Origin: Stichopus chloronotus
Taxonomy: Eukaryota > Echinodermata > Holothuroidea > Aspidochirotida > Stichopodidae
DNA length: 64,000 nucleotides
Assembly: GCA_021234535.1 (NCBI GenBank)
Contig: CM037843.1
Span: forward strand, 26,222,200-26,286,199
Direction: 5' to 3'
The notes under the pieces were generated by a model. It ran no database searches. It had not been told where the DNA came from and saw nothing but the letters and a program-made list of their open reading frames with translations. This document shows positions 30,408 through 45,120 of the stretch, in pieces (the first letter of the stretch is position 1; each line of letters starts with the position of its first letter). The position numbers and the translations under genes are program-made.

Positions 30408-31973
30408 TTTTGAAACAAAGGACAAAAACCTCTAGCTAGTTTTTCATTGTCTACTTTGCCCCTCTCCAACCCACATTTATCATATTTTCTCCTTCTCCCC
30501 CTTCTAGTTATTTTTAGGTTTTTGCAATAAACAAAGTTTTGTTATGCAAACATGGACCAGCTGTGGTTAGTTAACACTTTTCTGTGTTGACTGACAGGGA
30601 GGTGAAGGGTATATCTCAAAGAGAGAAGCTGTCAAAATTGCCCTTCCATATTTTTGTACAGGTCTTTCAAAATGAGGCGCTGGTTTTAATATGTTAAGGT
30701 TACTCTATCCTCAGTACAATCTGATTTGGTACGTGAAAGGGTTAGAGGTAATACAAATTCGTAGGAGTCCTTTAATCTGGTGTGTCAGTTAAAATTTCTG
30801 GTGTCAGTATTATGGGCGTGGTCAACTTTCGACCACTAATCTAGAAGGATGTAAGTCTTAAGTAGCAAATAGCTGTTTGTGCCCACTGTGCCAGCTACTT
30901 GACTGCAATATGCTTCTGACCATGTAACTTACAATATGCTGTTATCAATGTCTATTACCAGTGTTCTCCTACCCATTCCACAATCATTTTTTGACGCAAC
31001 ATCCAACAGTGCCACCCTACATGCATGGCTGTTCGGAGGATTTTCAACAAATTTACAATATCAGAATAGAATCCCTTCTGCGATGGCGAAAATGCTTATA
31101 TTCCTACGGTAACCTTTCTCCCTCATCGCTGGGAGTTGGAGTGAGGGGTTTGGATTACACAGATTCAATCCTAATTGATTGTCTTTGATGGCTGAAGACA
31201 CTCGGTTTTGTGAGCTACTCTGAATCACACCCTACAGTACCCTCAGTATTGACAAAAAAAAGTGGGGTTCATTTGAGTGGGTAAAATGAACCGAGATGAA
31301 AGCATACAACTGAATCGGAGAGCAAATACAGAGAGGAATCATTACAAAAGTATTGTGCTGTTATGTGGTATCATCTTTATTACACATCTCCTTACTATTC
31401 TGTACATACAATATCCTCCACTCAAGAACATCAGTATTGTTACACAATTCTTAATGTATCAATGAATGAGGTTCATTAAGGAGCTGTCATCATCTTTACC
31501 GCTGTTAAATATCTTTAGATGGCGTTTATTGACATTCAGTTCCCATTTAGCACCGTCATCACCATTACAAAGATAACACTCTTGAATAACAATGACTATA
31601 TGTTGTATATATACTCACTGTACAATAGTGGTAGCTACATCTGAAAGGCTGTATTGTGTGGTAGTCTTAAAGTGCAGGGAGTGCAGATTAAGAAGCTTAA
31701 GGTATGTCATGCATCACTTCTCAACGAAATAAACCAGCTCACCCTCTGATTCCCCCTTCTCCCTCCTCTGTATTAAACCTTTATGTTTCATGGAGAATCA
31801 AAACACCCATCTTTTTAATGTCACAATGCACATAAATGTACATCTTTAATTGTGGCTGTTAGCAAAAATCGTGTTAGGGAGAAACCACATAGTTACCATT
31901 AAAGATCATCTCTTTCGTTTTAAGTGATACTACCCCTCCAACTCAAGTGTTTGCACAATCACATAACAGCACG

Positions 31974-32004
31974 CCATCCACCCATCCATCCATCCATCCA
32001 TCAA
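31974..32004. repeat. (CATC)n microsatellite
   Basis: About six CATC units with one interruption. Confidence 0.85.
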
Positions 32005-32838
32005 TCCCAACTTCCCCTCGACACCAATACCATCATCTATGGATGAATTTAAGAAGTAAATTAGGCATCACAGGCATGTAGATATAAATTATAATAACTT
32101 TAATAAACAATGTACCACATTTAATCCCATTTCACACTAACTTGAACCTAGTTTTCAGTGTAAAGAATTACACAGTGCTCACTACCTTTAAACAAGTATC
32201 TGGCACAAATTAAATTGCATTGTCATGTAATCTTTGAACCAGTTACTGGTATAAATTATGCATGAAAACAATACTTGCTTAATCTTTGCTCCAAACTTTT
32301 CAGTTCCAATTTTGTTACTATGAACTACTGCATATGGCATATTTTTATTACTCCGGCCATTAGCAAGCATAATTGGTACCGTTACCTATTCAAACGAGTT
32401 TGGAATTTACACGATGGGCCTTCTTTACAGGATAAGTATGTCAATTGGTACTTTGAGGAACAATCTTTTTAATAAACATGATTCAACATGTCATGACATA
32501 TTGCCAATGTATTCATTTTATATGACACTGGCCTATGCTCTGTTCAGCTTTTCCTTCAACGTTTTTTATGTAGGCCCAAATGATCTGATGTAAGTAATAT
32601 AGTACAGTGGAATGATATAGTACGGTATGTTAGGAACAGACATGTTGTAAATCCTTTTTGTATCTAAGATATAGAAAACACCTACCTGTTCATTGTGATT
32701 TAGCAATTACACAAGGTATGAGATTATGCAAAGCAAACAGCTGAAATGAGTGTACAGCTACGATGATTGCTGCAGGTGTCCTGCACTGACTGCATGATAT
32801 GTATATACATATACCATATAAATGCTCTGTGTATAGTT

Positions 32839-32853
32839 TTATATATATATATA
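32839..32853. repeat. (TA)n microsatellite
   Basis: A short perfect TA run follows a TTTT tract. Confidence 0.8.
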
Positions 32854-35800
32854 CTTGCCACCCACTCCAGTCCCCCCTCCCCCACCCGTTAACATTAGCG
32901 ATTTAACGGTCAGAGGAGCCCTTTTGTGCCAAAGCAATAACTTTGACCGATTGAAATTGGAAAATAGCCTGATTTTTTAGCAGCGTACTCTAAGCCCTGA
33001 TGACCTCAGTGTAAATTAAAGTTTGATATTTGTTGCAGTTAAATTTCTAACCTCCCATGATGCATTGTTACGTAATCATTATACGACCTTACTTGTGCGT
33101 GATATTCTAATAGACTGGTAATGTTACAACAAGTACTCACATTTGCAGTGATATGATGTAATAGTAATAACAATTTAATGCACTGTATTAAATTTTACGC
33201 GTGCGCGACAGTTCTGTTCAGGCTGGTATAACATTGTGATGATTCTGGAAGTATACTTGTGGGTCTGCATTTTATGTTTATTTTGAAGCTGGCGTTGTTG
33301 CAGTATTGTTTTAGTCATCTATTTAAAAGGCCTTAATACCCAAAATGTCGGCAATAAAAGATTCATTCATAGCATTAGTATCATTCGTCTTCTTTAACAC
33401 TGACTTTTTCTGTACATGCATTGCATTTAGGTCTACATTAACTAAAATATATACAGGCACATTAAAATTTAACACATTCATGCAGTTATTACTAGTTGAT
33501 ATTTTAACACTTCAGATGATGGTGATATTTGGTGAAGACACACACTACTATAGAAAAGGCACTCTGTATACATCAATTAACCATACATACAGCCAACATA
33601 ATTTATAAAATTTTTATGTACAAAGATGAACATAGAAATGAAGAAACGTGGTTTCCTCAGTGATCATTGTTTCATTAATACTGTTGCAACTGTATTTGGA
33701 TTGAATGTGTGTGTGCAAATATTTTTTCAGACTTTGATTTCTACATGACTCAATCTTTCAAGTATAGCCAGCGCAATAAATACATTCATGACTGTAAAAA
33801 GCATGCATCTCAACACATTGCGGTTTAATTTTGAAGCTCATAATCAAGGTTTTATACTCAATGGTCAGTCTTCATGTAACTAATAATCCGACAGCTGGGA
33901 TGCCCACACAACACATTGTAAGATAAAGATGCTGTCATCATAGGCGACCTCCTTTAGTCAATATTGCAGGACTGAGTGTGATATTAGCAGCACATAGACC
34001 ACTGGTTGTGTGTCAAAATATAGAAAAAATTTTTTTTCCATCTTGATTTCACAAAAGACTGAGCAAATGGGAATGGAAATGTGAAACCTCATATATGGTG
34101 AAGGGTGCATAGCAATAACGTTCATCACACTGATTACAAATCATAGCGTGAGGAAATGTCTGTAGCTTCATACTAGAAGTTGCTATATGAAAATTTAATA
34201 CCAAAGTAGGAGAGTACTCCAAGTAATCTGTGTATGTAGGTGTGGATAGAAATGCATACACTAGTTTAATACTAAAGATTAGGCCTTAAACACTATTACG
34301 GAGATGATACATTTTCGATATTGAGATGTCACTAACTTAATTCCTTTGAACAAAATTTTTCCAAAGGATTATAAATGTGACAAAAAGGGCTTGAAATTTG
34401 CTGGATTAATTTTGCAACTCACAGCTACATCTTCAGTCTTGTTACGCAAACATGACTGAATAACCTATCTTCTTCCATCCATGCAGAATCTTAAATCCTC
34501 ATCAAAGAGACAACACTGTTCTATATGTACCTGCATACTATGATTGCTCTCCACAAATCCTGCACCTCTAGCAAATACTGGTATTATTTTATTAGAATAA
34601 TTGTGGTTATTTTTGTAATTTTTTTTTGTCCAAATTCCTGTATTTGCCAACTACTTTGCCACTTATTTTTTTTTATAAAAAAATCTTTCCCTTTTCTCCA
34701 TGTAATGCGCTGCCTATACAAATTGCTTTATCACGCTTAGATGCAAAATGGTTTGTAACATATTATAAAGGCAACCTAATTGAGGGGATAATCAACTTCA
34801 TTAAATAGGAAACTGATGTCCTAACATCTGCCCACAGTAGGATTTAATACAGCAGCAACGGCAAATCTAGAAAACAGTACAAGAGGGAAAAGAATGATAA
34901 GCCAAGGTATCATTTCAGGTGACAAGGTTTAACATTGTTGGAGGGTGGGGACATAACTTGCTGATAGCTGTATGTCACCTAACCAAACAGACTATGATTC
35001 ATCTTTCTATATTTTGGATAAATACCAGATCTAGGTGATCCAACAAGAGAACAAGGAAATGTCTGCAAAGGGAGGTTGGCAAATATAGCTCCCTCTCATC
35101 TAGCAAACAGGGTATGTGTAGCCAGCTACAATCTTTACATGGAAGAGGCTTTCAAGGATGTGATAAATTGCTGCCAAAAATTAGAAAATTACACACATAC
35201 CACAGAATAATGAGAGACAGCAGTTACCCCACATGATGAAAGATTACATAAGGTTAATAAGTCTGAAGGTTAAAAATTATAAAAATCAAAATTATCCAAT
35301 CACCACAGACATTTGGTAAAGCAAGTGAAAGTAGCAAGCAATTAAGAAGTGTTGGCAAAAATTTCACCAGACAGCCAATTATGATAAAACATGAGCAGTT
35401 CCAGAATGACCTGACAATAGAAAAATAAAATTACAGTACAAAGACTAAAACACCAGGCAAGAAATATGTGAAAGATTTTAACTTTAAGTAGTTTACTAGC
35501 TCAGAGAGTAAAACTCCTGCTTATCTTACAAAAGAAATATTTTTAATAGAGGGATGTTCACAAAATCTGGACCAAAGGTATCACAAGTTAAGCCTTAAAC
35601 ACCCCTTCCTAGGTAGAACACTGCCAATACTGGGGACTTGATCTCCACAAATAAGGTTAACCTACATGAAGATAGATATCCTATCATGTAGGATTACAGA
35701 AATAATTTACTTGTATGTTTGTAAATAGTCCAAACCTGCATTATGTCCAGGCCATCTAATTGGGTGGAACATGTCAGTGCACCATATTTTATGAAGTATG

Positions 35801-35913
35801 ACAAAGTCAGTGTTTCAACTCAGAAAACGGATCAACAGAAAACAAAAATAAAACTATGTTGTAAATCAATAATTTGCAGTACTAACTTTACTCAAGAAAA
35901 CTAAGAGGCAAAG

Positions 35914-36015
35914 TTACTCTGCCATCATACAAATTCCTTTCCTTGGCACGTCAAACTCATCCACACTTATTCCATTTTCCCGAAAATAACGCTGAGATAT
36001 GTTAGAAACACATAT
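35914..36015 (-). CDS. Putative terminal coding exon, unidentified minus-strand gene
   Basis: On the - strand a very good acceptor (GTTTTTGTTTTTTTCACCAG) is followed by 33 codons and TAA. The peptide starts ICVSNISQRYFRENGIS and ends VPRKGICMMAE. Phase 0 matches the end of the preceding candidate exon at 36320. I recognise no family. The balanced, charged composition is more protein-like than most chance frames here, but homology is lacking, so this is a prediction only. Confidence 0.4.
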   Translation of the reverse strand: MCVSNISQRYFRENGISVDEFDVPRKGICMMAE

Positions 36016-36319
36016 CTGGTGAAAAAAACAAAAACTTTGTTGAACTTGCTTAAATTCCTATGCTGATTAGAAATTTAATTTGCAGAGAACATTACTTCAA
36101 TGATTTTGCAAAAGCTATCATTTCTATCCATCACTTTTAGGTCCTCTGTGAGCATCTGATGACTTTAATGAAAATAAAGCAAGAACAAGATTAGCATTCA
36201 CCCCACAGAGAAATCAAACGGCTGTACAATCATATCACATGACTGCATTCATCGAATGTTCAACTCTAAACATGGCAACTTTAGCAAGGCTGAGAGAGAA
36301 AAAGGGAAAAGGTACTGAC

Positions 36320-36374
36320 TTCAGCCCCAGGTGGATGAAAAAGCTTTCCTGGCGATATTACTGATGATACTCTC
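36320..36374 (-). CDS. Putative internal exon, unidentified minus-strand gene
   Basis: The acceptor CCTTAATTTAATTTCAG is strong; the donor GAA|GTCAGT is weak to moderate. One base completes the previous codon and 18 codons follow (RVSSVISPGKLFHPPGAE), ending in phase 0, which fits the terminal exon 304 bases downstream. The other two frames are closed or do not join. No domain is recognised. Confidence 0.37.
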
Positions 36375-36824
36375 CTGAAATTAAATTAAGGGAATTTCGG
36401 GAAGTATGATTATGTGTAAAGTGAAAAGCTGGGAATGGCTTCGTCCCGCAACATATATTCATGTGATTTTTACAAATGGATTGTCTGAATCAGAAAATGA
36501 ATGAATTTATTCACGATGCAGTTGTCGTACCTACACGATAAACCTACCGTACCATGCGCACTTTTCTTGTTGCAGATTTTTTTGTACAATTTTTTTTTTT
36601 CATTTCTGTACAGATAATTCACAAAAACAAAAATTAACATCAAAATTACATGTACACCACATTACACACAACCAACTTAACTCTTTATACTTGTAGTCTA
36701 CATGTTGACATCAGTCATGCATTTCATGTATGTCACATAGAACTGTTGTGAAGGTTGTGGTCACAACGTAGGTTAGGCACACCGGGTGTACAAATAGTCA
36801 TGGTAGGAGTATTATTAAATTTAC

Positions 36825-36867
36825 CTGCCAAACCAACAAAGCACATGCTTGCTCTCAAGCAGCACAC
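36825..36867 (-). CDS. Putative 43-base internal exon, unidentified minus-strand gene
   Basis: The acceptor (CTTGACGAAACTTTCAG) and the donor (TTGGCAG|GTAAAT) are both good. In the frame VLLESKHVLCWFG the exon begins with two bases and ends with two, joining in frame to the exon at 36374 and to the candidate exon ending at 45121. No family is recognised. Confidence 0.35.
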
Positions 36868-37496
36868 CTGAAAGTTTCGTCAAGTAGAATAGTTCACATG
36901 TATATACATTCTGTACAAATTACACTTGAATGTACAATATACACACCAACAAAATACTGTGAATCCACATACAGTTGCCACAAACATTCACATCTACTCC
37001 AGATACAACTAAATTGCTTCGAAAACATATAAGGCAATGCAAGCAAACCTAAGATTCGATCATGTCACTTTTTACTTTCAATTCTTTAAATGCACCAAAA
37101 TTTTAATCAAGAAATACTTGTGAATTAGTTTACACCTTTGAGGGGCGAAATGTCATCCGATGATTTAACACTGTCCCCCTGCCCCATCGACCGAAACGCA
37201 CCCAGCTCGGAAAGTGATACCGTCCATGAAAGCAACCAGCTATGAACTGATGATGATCAAAAACATGAAATGTCAAGGCCCTTGGAGAATTAATTCGATA
37301 TAGACTATTAAGTTTCCCTCATGATTACACCATTAATATTAGTAAAAGTTGTGACTGCTTCCTTTCATTCCGAGAAGGTTCGCTGCGGCGGTATCTTCGA
37401 GGCAGACCGTGTTTTATGTGACATGATCGATTTTTCCTCAAAGAATTAAGAAAATGAAACGAAGAGCTAAAACCTACCAGCAACAACAACAATTAT

Positions 37497-40400
37497 TCAA
37501 CCTCTGTGAACAAGGATGTGTACCGTGTGCAACTCACTGCATGATCGATAAATAATGTGGGTGCTGAAATAACAGTGTATGTGATTTAATGAAACTTGAT
37601 AGTCAGCTACAGATGTGATATTATAGTCAACACTCGAAGAGAGATGCAGAATTGTGTAAACCCTGATAACCACAAGTATCAATGTGAAATTGTCACGTAC
37701 ACGGAAGGATGCAATATGGCCCTGGATAGAAAGAAGTAACAATCCAGTATTCAATATCTTATGTTGGATTTTACTGTAGATATTGACAGAAGGCATACAT
37801 GGATGATGTTCACGTTTTATCTAGTGCAAAGAAATACAAAATCACAGAGCAAGGTCAAAACTAATGGTAGATCTAGAGGGGCAGTGGCAGGTGGTATCGC
37901 CCCCCCCCCTTTAGATTGACCGAGGAAAAATATATTATTAAACTTTACAATACCCTTTTAAAATGAGATGTTTCTATTTATATGCATGGGGTGTATAGTT
38001 AGGCATATTCAAATAACTTCAGTTCAAACTAGTTTTCTGTGTTCTACTTGTTTCATATTACAAGAGCTTATGAGGGGCTTTGCATATACACCCCTCTCAG
38101 GCTGGACTGAACTGGGACTATTCTCCTGGACTCCATTAGGGGCCTTCAGACAAGCCCCTGAACAGTAGCCAGGCAATAATACGTGTCCATAAAGCACCTT
38201 TGACTTTGCCTGGCCCTTGACAGCAATTGCTGGATCTGCCTTTGACCAAAACTGTTGGTGAAACTTATGTCCCTATATATACCTTCAGAAGCATATTCCC
38301 CACAACTAGCGGGAGCCTAGTCTTAGAGGACTTTGAGCGATTGGTTTTGAGCGCACTTTGAGTGGAGTCACACGAATGCATTAGTGTATGCACAAGAGGT
38401 AGGTATATCTACGATGCGAATATTAGCACAATAGCAAGATTCTACAAAGTAGCTGACAATACTTATGACAATTTACCCATCCACAATGACCCATACAACA
38501 TCATTTCAAACTTTTGATATGAAGTAATTGTATCATCTGCACTGATCATGATGCCATCCAACATGTTACAGTTTCATTGCAGGAAACTGTTTCTTTTTCA
38601 AACCAATCATTTGGCAGTATTTTCTTTTTTGAACTCTGTGATCAATCAACATGCTAGTTCAGCGACAAGGCAATTCAGATGATAATAGTATTGTCTTTCA
38701 CAAAAGGCCTTAAAATAAAAACGTACCAGGCCCTTAAACAGTGCCAGCATTAACAAAGTATGTGTTACCCCAGTGTAAGTTTCTTGTAAAGCTTAACCTC
38801 AAAGTAATGCAGAATGAGGGATACATATGACTCTGTAACCCAATGAAACACCAGGTCTTTGAAACACAAGCTATGTATATTTAGTTTGGACATAAGTTAC
38901 TATGTGCATTGTATGATATGATCGTGATATAAAGAATCTTCTGGTTGGCTGTTATGCATATCATTGCTTACTGAGATGAGCAGTTTGTATCTGAGAATCT
39001 GGCCAGTTAGTAAAGACCACACAAAACAAAAATTGCAGTGGCCTATTTGTGCATCCTACCATGATTCATCCTATCATGATTTTAACCTGGCTGGGTTATC
39101 ATAAATTATAATACACACTCCATTAACGATAACAAGGAACAGAATCAGGGATAGAACTTTGGGAAATGTTTTCAAGTTCCCACCAATTATCAGCAAGAGA
39201 AGAAATGATAGGTGGTAGAACTACAGCAGAGATACCCATTTAAATGCTACCGTGTGCTGGTATCTTGTCACTTAACTATTGACCTGTCCATGTTTTCCTC
39301 TGTGTCACTCAGTTGTGAGCTTGATTGGAATAATTTATTACAATACACATAACACTTTTTCGAAGATATCAACCTCTCTCTACCTCAAGAATGTGTTATT
39401 TGTATCTATGCAATTAAAGACCCATGGGTGAACCATGCTGTTACGTTACGTTACGTGTATATTCCTTGCTGTTTGTTGACCGGTTCATGGATTGCACCTC
39501 ACTCACTGTAAAGCTCATTATATGACAAACTGTCAGCTGGCAAGTCGATCGTTGTCATTTTTGCAGGGAGAACCCTTTGGTGGGCTCTATAGCAGAGTGT
39601 GCTCCCTGGTGAACTGCGCGATAATCCATTTCAGAGTCTCTCTCGCCTGCGGCAGAAATGAGCGACTGAAAATTGAAATTCATCTCGCAGATTACTCTGA
39701 GGCAATCGTGGTATCATGATCTGTCCTATTGGCACTGCTCAAAAGTTGACTGAGAATTAAAGACATCCAATCAGGAAATGTGATGTGGGACAAAGCTGAA
39801 TGTATAAGTTCTTAAGGAAATGCCAAAGCTACAGAAGACCAATAGCTAGAACAGGACCAAATGTTTGACAATGATGTAGACTATTGTTGCAGAGAGGCTC
39901 AAGCCCCGAAACTATCGACCGAAGATGACTTTCACAGTTTGTCAGTCATGTAGTGTCATGCTCAACTCTAAAGTAGCAGAAAAAGAAATTTGAACCATCC
40001 AATTTATGAGGATCACAGGATTTAAGGGAGTTAAGTATTGACAAAGATGATATTCACATACTAATTGGACTAAAAAAGGTATGACAACAACATGCATGAC
40101 ATATGAATAAAACAAGAGTTATTGCTTGCAAGAGTGAATTAAATAGCTTGCTTTTGTAGTTTTAGCAAACAAAGTACAACTGTAAAACCTATTAGTGTAT
40201 GTTGTAGCCAACATGAATTTATACAAAAACAAAACTTTTTTTCCACACATGTTGCAGACTATCCACTCACACTGCTGTGCAGCTGCTTCCATCAATAATT
40301 AATATACATTTGTTTACAAAGGTACTTAGTATAAGCTTATATGGATACACCGACACAGGTACAAAATGATGGCTACCTAGATTCTGTAGCCCAATGTTAG

Positions 40401-43400
40401 AAGTATTAGCCATTCTCAAAATGAAAAAGATAGGAAAATGTTTATGCTTGTTCTGAGAGGAGAAATTTTTCAAACTTGTTTAGCGGGCTGCCATCTTCTT
40501 AGACAGAGTTTTCAGTGGTGAAATACAGTAACTTGTAGAAACTAACTGCCAACCAAGAGATACGTCACGTAATGGTCCCAGTTGAAAGAAGGGGCTTATC
40601 CACTCATATCTGGAAGGTAGAAAAAAAAAGGGAGAAACAAATGATGCTGTGACAATCTTTAACAAACATCTGAAGATGACAAATGAATTTAATATTAAAT
40701 AAACTAAAATATATTAATGAGAAATGAGATTGCAGCTGATAGTATTCTTCATCGTTGCAAAAATGTTTTAACAGGGAATTGAAATAATTATCACTATGTA
40801 TATAGCTCACCTGCAATACCGATGTTCAACACAGATTTAAATGGCAATCAGTGTGCAATGAATTATATGTGCATTAAGAAAAAGAGGTACTCAAATGGCT
40901 ATGAAGACTTTATCGTATGGGATGACAATATTCATGAAGCAAACCTTTCCAGAAAAATGAAGAGATTTCTTAACAGAAGAACGATCAACAATCGAATAAA
41001 TTAAAGAAGAAATGAGACTTAAATTACAGTGATGTAACTCCTACGGGATCAGACCATGCTGAGCCATGGGACAGGACCAAGACAGGGACCCCGCTACACA
41101 TGCACTGAAAAGAAGGGAACCTCTTTGGATTGGGAGAGCCTGTTTTTACTGGAATGATTTACTCTTGATGTTCTTTGGCATACTGCTCAACTGGAAACAA
41201 AGTGTAAATGGCCATTCAAATGTTCTAATTTAAGGAGACTCAGCTGAATAGCTTCTGCATTAATCCTTGAAAAGTAGACTTAATACTGATGGCCAAATTC
41301 ATCATTATCCTGTTACTAAAGGATTAGAAGAAATTCATTGGTGTTCAGGTGATTTTCTGCCACAATTTTGCTGCTGACGAAGTACATCTTCAGAATCAGA
41401 TCTTGTTTAGATGAAGACATGTACGATTTGTGATGGAACATCGATATCACAGCCTGTGTGTGTGTGTTCTTGTATTCTGATACTTTACGAGGATGTGAGC
41501 AAAAGAATTTCAGGTCCTCAGAGATTTCGTAGGTTTCTAAATTCCTAAGAAAGACAACAGTAGCTGGGAATGTATTACACTCAGGGTTCAGGGAGCGACA
41601 ATAAAGCAAAATTCAATGAAGTCTTCACTTCATGTGTAATGTCGACTTGCGTGTGTGTGTGTCTGTAGGCATGAGATAAGTAATTAGAGAGACAAAGAGC
41701 CAGCTGTTCTTAGACACAGTAGTGGAAAAGATTTCTATATGAAGGGCATGTATTTGGAAGTTGTGCTGTCAAAGTGCTGTCACAGTGTACAGTTATTCAA
41801 CAGGCCACAACTAAAAATGCATTTTTAATAGGTATCATCAGCACATATATAATGCCCGCAACTTCTTTGTTTCCATCAGTCACTGTACAGTAATAACTAA
41901 TAAAAGATAGGATTAAAGGCTATTCTTTCTAAGAGAAGCAGCAGGCAGGCTGCAAGCTTACACACAGGTACATAGCTATACCAAAATTTGGCTCACGAGC
42001 TGGATATTAACCTTGAAACATGTTGATGTATCATTTCAATTAGAGTAACCCTTGCAGTGTGACATAAGGCATGTGGTACCATTTGCAACACTCCACCAGC
42101 CAAGCAAAATTCTCATTAACCCCCTTATCACCAAGAGCAGAGAGATGTTGCTTATAATACCATTTCATACAATTTGCATGACTCAAATGAGATCCCATCA
42201 GGTTGGAAAACATATCTTGATACATAACTCTATATGGAATCGAGTCAATCCATTATAGCTGAAATATATATCATATGGGGGCATATATAAATAATTAGCA
42301 GCATTTATCATCACTTATTTAGTTCATCCTTGACACATGCATTGCCACTTCTGGGGAATTTAGTGTTGGCTGATGTTGGGTGACATAAACCTGACATTTT
42401 ATAACAGAGGAACACAACCATATATAGCAAGAAACAACAATTAGGTGATCAGGTATTCTGGATACTAGTCTTTTCATTGGCTGCAGGCCAAATTGTTGCT
42501 AGGTGATTCATTTGTGAGAAACTTTTACAGTTTGACCACACAGGATTCATCTAATAAGGGATACTGTAGGTGCATTCATGGCAAGAGCAGTGCATAAAAT
42601 GGTTAGTGCTTAATTTACTTAACAAAAAACAAATTAACAAAACATTTGTTACAAAAAGATCTAGACTTGTTTAGAAAATTATGCAAATCTGCTGGGGTCG
42701 ACACATACGGCCAATGATGTGTTTGGTAACATAAACAGCTGACTTCCATTTGTAAGATAATTACTATCATTGTGAATTAGCTGGATAGCAATCATGGTAC
42801 CAAATGCCTTTGATAAAATAATTTCATGACCACATAAATTAAACCAGGTGATGAAAATCTCCAGCTTATCATCTGAAAATGGGAAAAAAAAGTAAAATGG
42901 AAAGAATAAAAACAGGGTCCAGGGTGACACAATGGAATAGTCTTTTGTTTTGCAACTGATCTCACATGTTTACAGCATCAGATAGGGAATCATTTAGAGA
43001 CAGGAAGCACTGACACAGATTCACTTGCAATGATCCTGACATGACATCCAACAGCCATCTTCAGAAGATGAACAATCTTCGGCAAATACCTGCTGCTACG
43101 ATTTCAGTCAGATACCAAAAATTCTTTCGTAACAAACATTCTTTTCGTTACTTTTTTTCCCCAGGGTAGGCCAGTTGAGTGAAGAAAGTGTGCAGGACTC
43201 AGTGTGAATGACACCTACAGGAATTCCAGCTCCGATCTCGTTTCAAATTATCCACAGGGATACGATTGAGACAGAGCGCCATAAAATTGGAAATCAGGGA
43301 ACATAATCTATGTGACAAAAAATAGAAAACATTTCGTCCTGCAGTAATTGTATGCTCCAATTACGAGGCCATCAGTCCTTGTAAAGTAGACAAAGGTAAA

Positions 43401-45120
43401 TCACACTTTGACGTCACTGGTAACAATGAAATCCTTCATTTAGCAACAAAGAGAAATACAAAACTCTGTATGTTTGAAAACTGCTCTCTTTTCAATTTTC
43501 AGGGAATTCAGATTGAAAGATGTATTTCACGGCCAATTTTGAAACTTTTGTTCCTTTCTGATATTTCTAGAGGAAAACTACCTACCCAGTAAATGATGAA
43601 CTGGTTCTCTGGAAAACTTTGATTTAGAGTTGAAATGTATAGCAAGTCTGCAGTGTAGAGTAACATGCTACTGTACTTTTGTTTGACAATGTACTTTTGT
43701 CGAAAAATTAAAGCAAAAAGAGGTAAAATGGTCTCATAAAAAGGAGCTCTTTTAATGCTTCTTGAATAAGGTGGCGATGATGGACTAGTGTGCTGGTATC
43801 ATGCTGACATCCACACTGTATTCAGGAGGTGTAAAGTCAATAATTCGCAATTGAAAGAGAAAGAAAAAAAAACAGAATAGATCATAAACTGTATTCTCAT
43901 CATGACAACTAATGACATTTTAAACCTTTTCTCTCAATTATTGATTCTTTGATGAGACAATGAGCAATGATGGTGGCTTAATTGAGAATACCACATCAAG
44001 ATAAACTTAAAATCTCTACCAATAGTCAACAGGTCACCATATAGTTTAGCCTGGGGTAGAACCTAAACTGCATCTTGAATGCAGGTGCATGAAAAAAAAA
44101 ATGGACTTTGTTGAAGGATTAATTGAAGGTCTGAATGTAATGATATCTTTTGTCTCCATCACAGTATCTCAACTAACAAGAAAGAGGTTTGCCTATAAAT
44201 CGACAAAATAAACAGACAAAAAACTGTTTTCTACAATTTGAAAGTGAGTAGTTTATCGTAGTATGAAAACCTGACCAGTTTTATTAGTTACTCAATTTAA
44301 ATGCTACTGGCTAAATTCAGGAACATATTTCCTAGATTTAGGTACAATATTTATTGAAGAAATATACACTGCTTATAAAGAGATTTGAAGCACAACGATA
44401 CGTAGCAAATGTGATGTATTCCCTGCTTAGGAAAGTCTCAAAAATCTAACAAGCATAAGATCATCTTAGAGTGAGCCGTTGCTAACAATTGTAAGGAGGA
44501 GAGCAACCAGCCAGTAATGAGCCATGCTTCAGTGTATGTATCATCTGGCTTCACAGAGCCCCATGTACATATTGTATGCATTCAAGCACATAGGTTATAC
44601 AGGATGCATAATGAGGAGCAATGTGAAGCATTGTGGACCTAAGATGATCTTAGGTTAAATTTGTTAAGCTTGCCTTAAACTGACATATATGGTGCTTCAT
44701 AGGCAACAAACGTTTTTTATAACGTCAGTCACTTATCGACCAGAAGACTATAACTAAATGGCAAAATGTAATGCCTACATAAGCATGTCTTTTAATGCTA
44801 TACTGTACCTAATTGATACAACATCAAAACATGCAGTGATGAATGTTACCACCTCCAGCCCTCTATCATGTTTTAAAAACTCCTGTTCAGGCAAATTTCA
44901 TAATTCATTTATCTAGGTCAACAAGATCACTAGTATCTGAACTTAGTCAAAAACTTTGAACATGTTTCCTTTCTCAAGCAGGTTAGGCGGCAATGTCCTT
45001 GTTGTGGTGATCTTGTCGCAAATCAATATACCCCAGTTTGACGATCACCTCGAGTCAGATTTGATGAAAATGGCTTTAAACTTCAAGCACTCCCGACGTG
45101 GAAATTAAATTTAAATTTAC
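37497..45120 (-). other. Gene-poor stretch, putative intron of the minus-strand gene
   Basis: Open frames occur at 37497-37796, 41316-41609 and 42679-42930 on - and at 39492-39719 on +, but none gives a splice and phase model I trust. The last - frame (42679-42890) follows a good acceptor, CCCATTTTCAG, and could be an alternative terminal exon. The interval also has (GT)n runs at 41454-41468 and 41651-41662, a C run near 37900, and TTACGTTACGTTACG at 39441. Confidence 0.35.
41454..41468. repeat. (GT)n microsatellite
   Basis: A short perfect GT run; a second one is at 41651-41662. Confidence 0.8.

Larger units (their letters stand above)
24008..30413 (+). other. Probable long 3'UTR and downstream region of the CCDC9-like gene
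   Basis: There is no convincing coding sequence in 6.4 kb. It is T- and A-rich with many ATTTA pentamers and T runs. AATAAA occurs at 24016-24021 and 30402-30407, so either a minimal or a very long 3'UTR is possible. How far the transcript extends cannot be seen from sequence alone. Confidence 0.45.
30414..35913 (-). other. Gene-less stretch, possible intergenic DNA and 3'UTR of the putative minus-strand gene
   Basis: No coding segment is convincing in 5.5 kb. It contains a (CATC)n microsatellite at 31974-32004 and (TA)n at 32839-32853. On the - strand an AATAAA (TTTATT on +, 31376-31381) could end a 3'UTR of the gene whose stop is at 35914. The true boundary between the two tail-to-tail transcripts is not visible. 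Confidence 0.35.

Noticed and set aside
39492..39719. GC-richer segment with open frames on both strands
   Set aside because: Several readings look protein-like, including two minus-strand frames after CTGCCGCAG, but none ends in a usable donor that joins the neighbouring candidates.
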